DNA from: JAUIHN01 sp964556075 | GTDB lineage: Bacteria; Patescibacteriota; Saccharimonadia; Saccharimonadales; Saccharimonadaceae | Direction: 5' to 3' | Length of the DNA stretch: 6,043 bases | Assembly: GCA_964556075.1 (NCBI GenBank) | Contig: CAZKUV010000046.1 | Span: forward strand, 1-6,043 | Part shown: one piece after another, positions 4,812 through 6,043 of the stretch | Layout: every line of letters begins with the position of its first letter | Position numbering within the stretch: the stretch's first letter is position 1 | Position numbers and translations under genes: made by a program | Notes under the pieces: model-generated | Database searches by the model: none | What the model was told of the DNA's origin: nothing | The model's input: the letters and a program-made list of their open reading frames with translations, nothing else

Positions 4812-5865
4812 AACAACCCAGACAAAAACCAACATCGCCACTGAGCTCAAGGAAGCAATTGAAAGCGTTCTTGCGCACATTGATCAGGAGCGAGAACGAG
4901 AAATCATAACCCGTCGATTCGGTCTGTTTGATCGTCGCGAAACCCTCGAGCAGATCGGTGAACTGCTCGGCATCACCAGGGAACGGGTTCGACAGCTCGA
5001 AAAGGCGATTCTGGTACGTCTTAAGATTGCTGCCGAAGAAGACAAACTCTCAGCCGTTCATGACATCGAGCGCGCTCTTATTCGCGACCTTTCCGAGCAC
5101 GGTAGGGTCAGCCGCATTCAGGACATCGCTAAGCGCATCGCTCCGGACACCAAAAATCCTCTCGTCCGAGCGCACATCGCGTTTATCGCGGAACTGTCTC
5201 CACGGTTGACGCTCATTAATGAAAACGACAACTACCACCAGGCAATCGGCATTAAAGAATACGGCGACGAGAAAAAGTTTAAGCACGATATCGACGAGAT
5301 CGTAAAGACCATCAAGAAAGAAGGGCAGCCCCTTACTATCGAGGAGCTCTTCGGTAAACTTTCATACGAAAACCCAAGCCAAGTCCGCGCACTCGCCAGC
5401 GTCAGCAAACAACTCGCCCACCTCAAAGACCGCTGGGGTCTGGTCAAGTGGCCGACCGTCAATCCGAAGAACATCCGCGACAAGATTTACGTCATCCTCG
5501 CCGACAACGGCAAGCCAATGCACTTTTCGGAAATCGCGACCGCTATCAAGTCGAGCGACTTTAAGCGCCGCAACGTCACAACCCAGGCGATTCATAACGA
5601 ACTTATCAAAGACAAGCGATTCATCTTAATCGGTCGCGGTATCTACGCGCTGGAAAGCTGGGGATATACCAAAGGTACCGTCTCAGACATTATCGCCGAT
5701 GTCATTAAGGAAGCGGGCGAACCACTCCACCGCGATGAAATCGTTCGACGCGTCCTCAAAAAACGCCAAGTCAAGGAAACCACGATCCTGCTCAACCTGC
5801 AGAGCAAACCACAATTCAAACGAGTCGCGAAGGCTACCTACACACTCGAAGAGCCGGCCTCGTAA
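4804..5865 (+). CDS. Sigma-70 region 4 fused to tandem winged-helix (HARE-HTH-like) domains
   Basis: Probable transcription factor acting on RNA polymerase or -35 DNA. Residues about 31-75 match sigma region 4: REIITRRFGLFDRR, then the helix-turn-helix TLEQIGELLGITRERVRQLE (47-66). The recognition helix keeps T-R-E-R-x-R-Q, so the residues equivalent to E. coli RpoD R584, E585, R588 and Q589 are present. Regions 1 to 3 are absent, so it cannot open a promoter as a sigma factor. The rest looks like four winged-helix units: about 84-150, 160-217, 222-287 and 290-349. The last two have the HARE-HTH pattern (GKPMHFSEIATAI, GEPLHRDEIVRRV, each closing with a G-x-Y or A-T-Y-T-L strand) known from the RNA polymerase delta subunit. 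The first two are less certain. It is separated from topA by 174 bases and has its own promoters and a repeat that could serve autoregulation. The ATG at 4804 is the first in-frame start; its ribosome site is unusually far upstream. Confidence 0.82.
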   Translation: MSETTQTKTNIATELKEAIESVLAHIDQEREREIITRRFGLFDRRETLEQIGELLGITRERVRQLEKAILVRLKIAAEEDKLSAVHDIERALIRDLSEHGRVSRIQDIAKRIAPDTKNPLVRAHIAFIAELSPRLTLINENDNYHQAIGIKEYGDEKKFKHDIDEIVKTIKKEGQPLTIEELFGKLSYENPSQVRALASVSKQLAHLKDRWGLVKWPTVNPKNIRDKIYVILADNGKPMHFSEIATAIKSSDFKRRNVTTQAIHNELIKDKRFILIGRGIYALESWGYTKGTVSDIIADVIKEAGEPLHRDEIVRRVLKKRQVKETTILLNLQSKPQFKRVAKATYTLEEPAS

Positions 5866-5870
5866 GTTGC

Positions 5871-5899
5871 TTGCAAACACGCCGAACAGATGGGACAAT
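5871..5899 (+). promoter_or_regulatory. Possible weak promoter of the right-edge gene
   Basis: TTGCAA (5871-5876), 17 bases, GACAAT (5894-5899), with TGG just before the -10. Each hexamer matches four of six consensus bases. The start would fall about five bases before the ATG at 5911. Read-through from the gene upstream is equally possible, since no terminator is seen in the 45-base gap. Confidence 0.25.
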
Positions 5900-5910
5900 A
5901 GACCATAGTT

Positions 5911-6043
5911 ATGGAACTTCTTATAGCATTGCTTGATCTTTTTACGAAGTGGTATGTCTTCCTGCCCATCGTCCTGACCCTCCTCTATCTGACATGGCGG
6001 AACTACCGCCGTGCCGAGGTAGTCGAAGCTCAGGAAAGCGTGC
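5911..6043 (+). CDS. N-terminus of a membrane protein, truncated by the window edge
   Basis: The 44 visible codons encode a short amphipathic start (MELLIALLDLFTKW), a single transmembrane segment (about residues 12-28, rich in V, L, I and F with a central Pro) and a positively charged flank (WRNYRRAEV). Basic residues after the membrane segment suggest that the rest is cytoplasmic. The pattern of one membrane segment followed by W-x-x-Y-R-R resembles, from memory, the N-termini of Patescibacteria ATPases of the VirB4/DUF87 type, but the ATPase domain would lie outside the window, so this is only a suggestion. No Shine-Dalgarno is obvious within 12 bases of the ATG. It follows the sigma-4/winged-helix gene by 45 bases on the same strand, so the two may share a transcript. 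The reading frame is open to the last base. Confidence 0.65.
   Translation, partial: MELLIALLDLFTKWYVFLPIVLTLLYLTWRNYRRAEVVEAQESV

Noticed and set aside
1..6043. CRISPR array, insertion sequence or tRNA gene
   Set aside because: No regularly spaced repeats, no transposase or terminal repeats, and no tRNA cloverleaf with a T-arm consensus were seen on either strand.

Overview
The window looks like a piece of a bacterial chromosome, probably from the Patescibacteria (CPR) and perhaps Saccharibacteria. I infer this from the gene content: a TopA with no zinc fingers, a stand-alone sigma region 4 followed by winged helices, and a membrane protein start resembling CPR ATPases. The code is standard, coding DNA is moderately GC-rich and intergenic DNA is AT-rich. 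This is family resemblance only; there is no rRNA or marker gene to settle it.

Layout. At 81-563 (+) lies a small soluble protein of unknown function with a good Shine-Dalgarno and an intrinsic terminator at 577-610. At about 1000-661 (-) there is no credible protein. Instead the sequence supports an independent RNA gene of roughly 340 nt. It has an excellent promoter (TTGACA, 17 bp, TGC-TAATAT), a tetraloop hairpin at its 5' end, a 15-bp long-range helix, several local hairpins and a 14-bp terminator stem with a T tract. G-U pairs in the helices favour the minus strand. It matches no RNA class I can recognise and is the most interesting item here. At 1310-1843 (+) lies an exported or membrane-anchored CAP-domain protein, whose upstream region holds two weak promoters and an inverted repeat. 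The stretch 1844-2325 has no convincing gene but contains a GC-rich, palindrome-rich island and tandem GATACATA repeats before topA.

The right half is the conserved core. topA (2326-4629, +) encodes DNA topoisomerase I with no Shine-Dalgarno and a -10-like box almost touching the start codon. After a 174-bp regulatory gap with two promoters and an 11-bp inverted repeat framing the stronger one, a 353-residue protein (4804-5865, +) joins a sigma-70 region 4 to a series of predicted winged helices. At the right edge (5911 to the end, +) a membrane protein begins and is cut off.

Functionally, topA sets DNA supercoiling and the sigma-4/winged-helix protein probably acts on RNA polymerase or on -35 elements, perhaps including its own promoter. 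The left half is accessory in character: an unknown protein, the RNA gene and an envelope CAP protein, separated by long AT-rich spacers.
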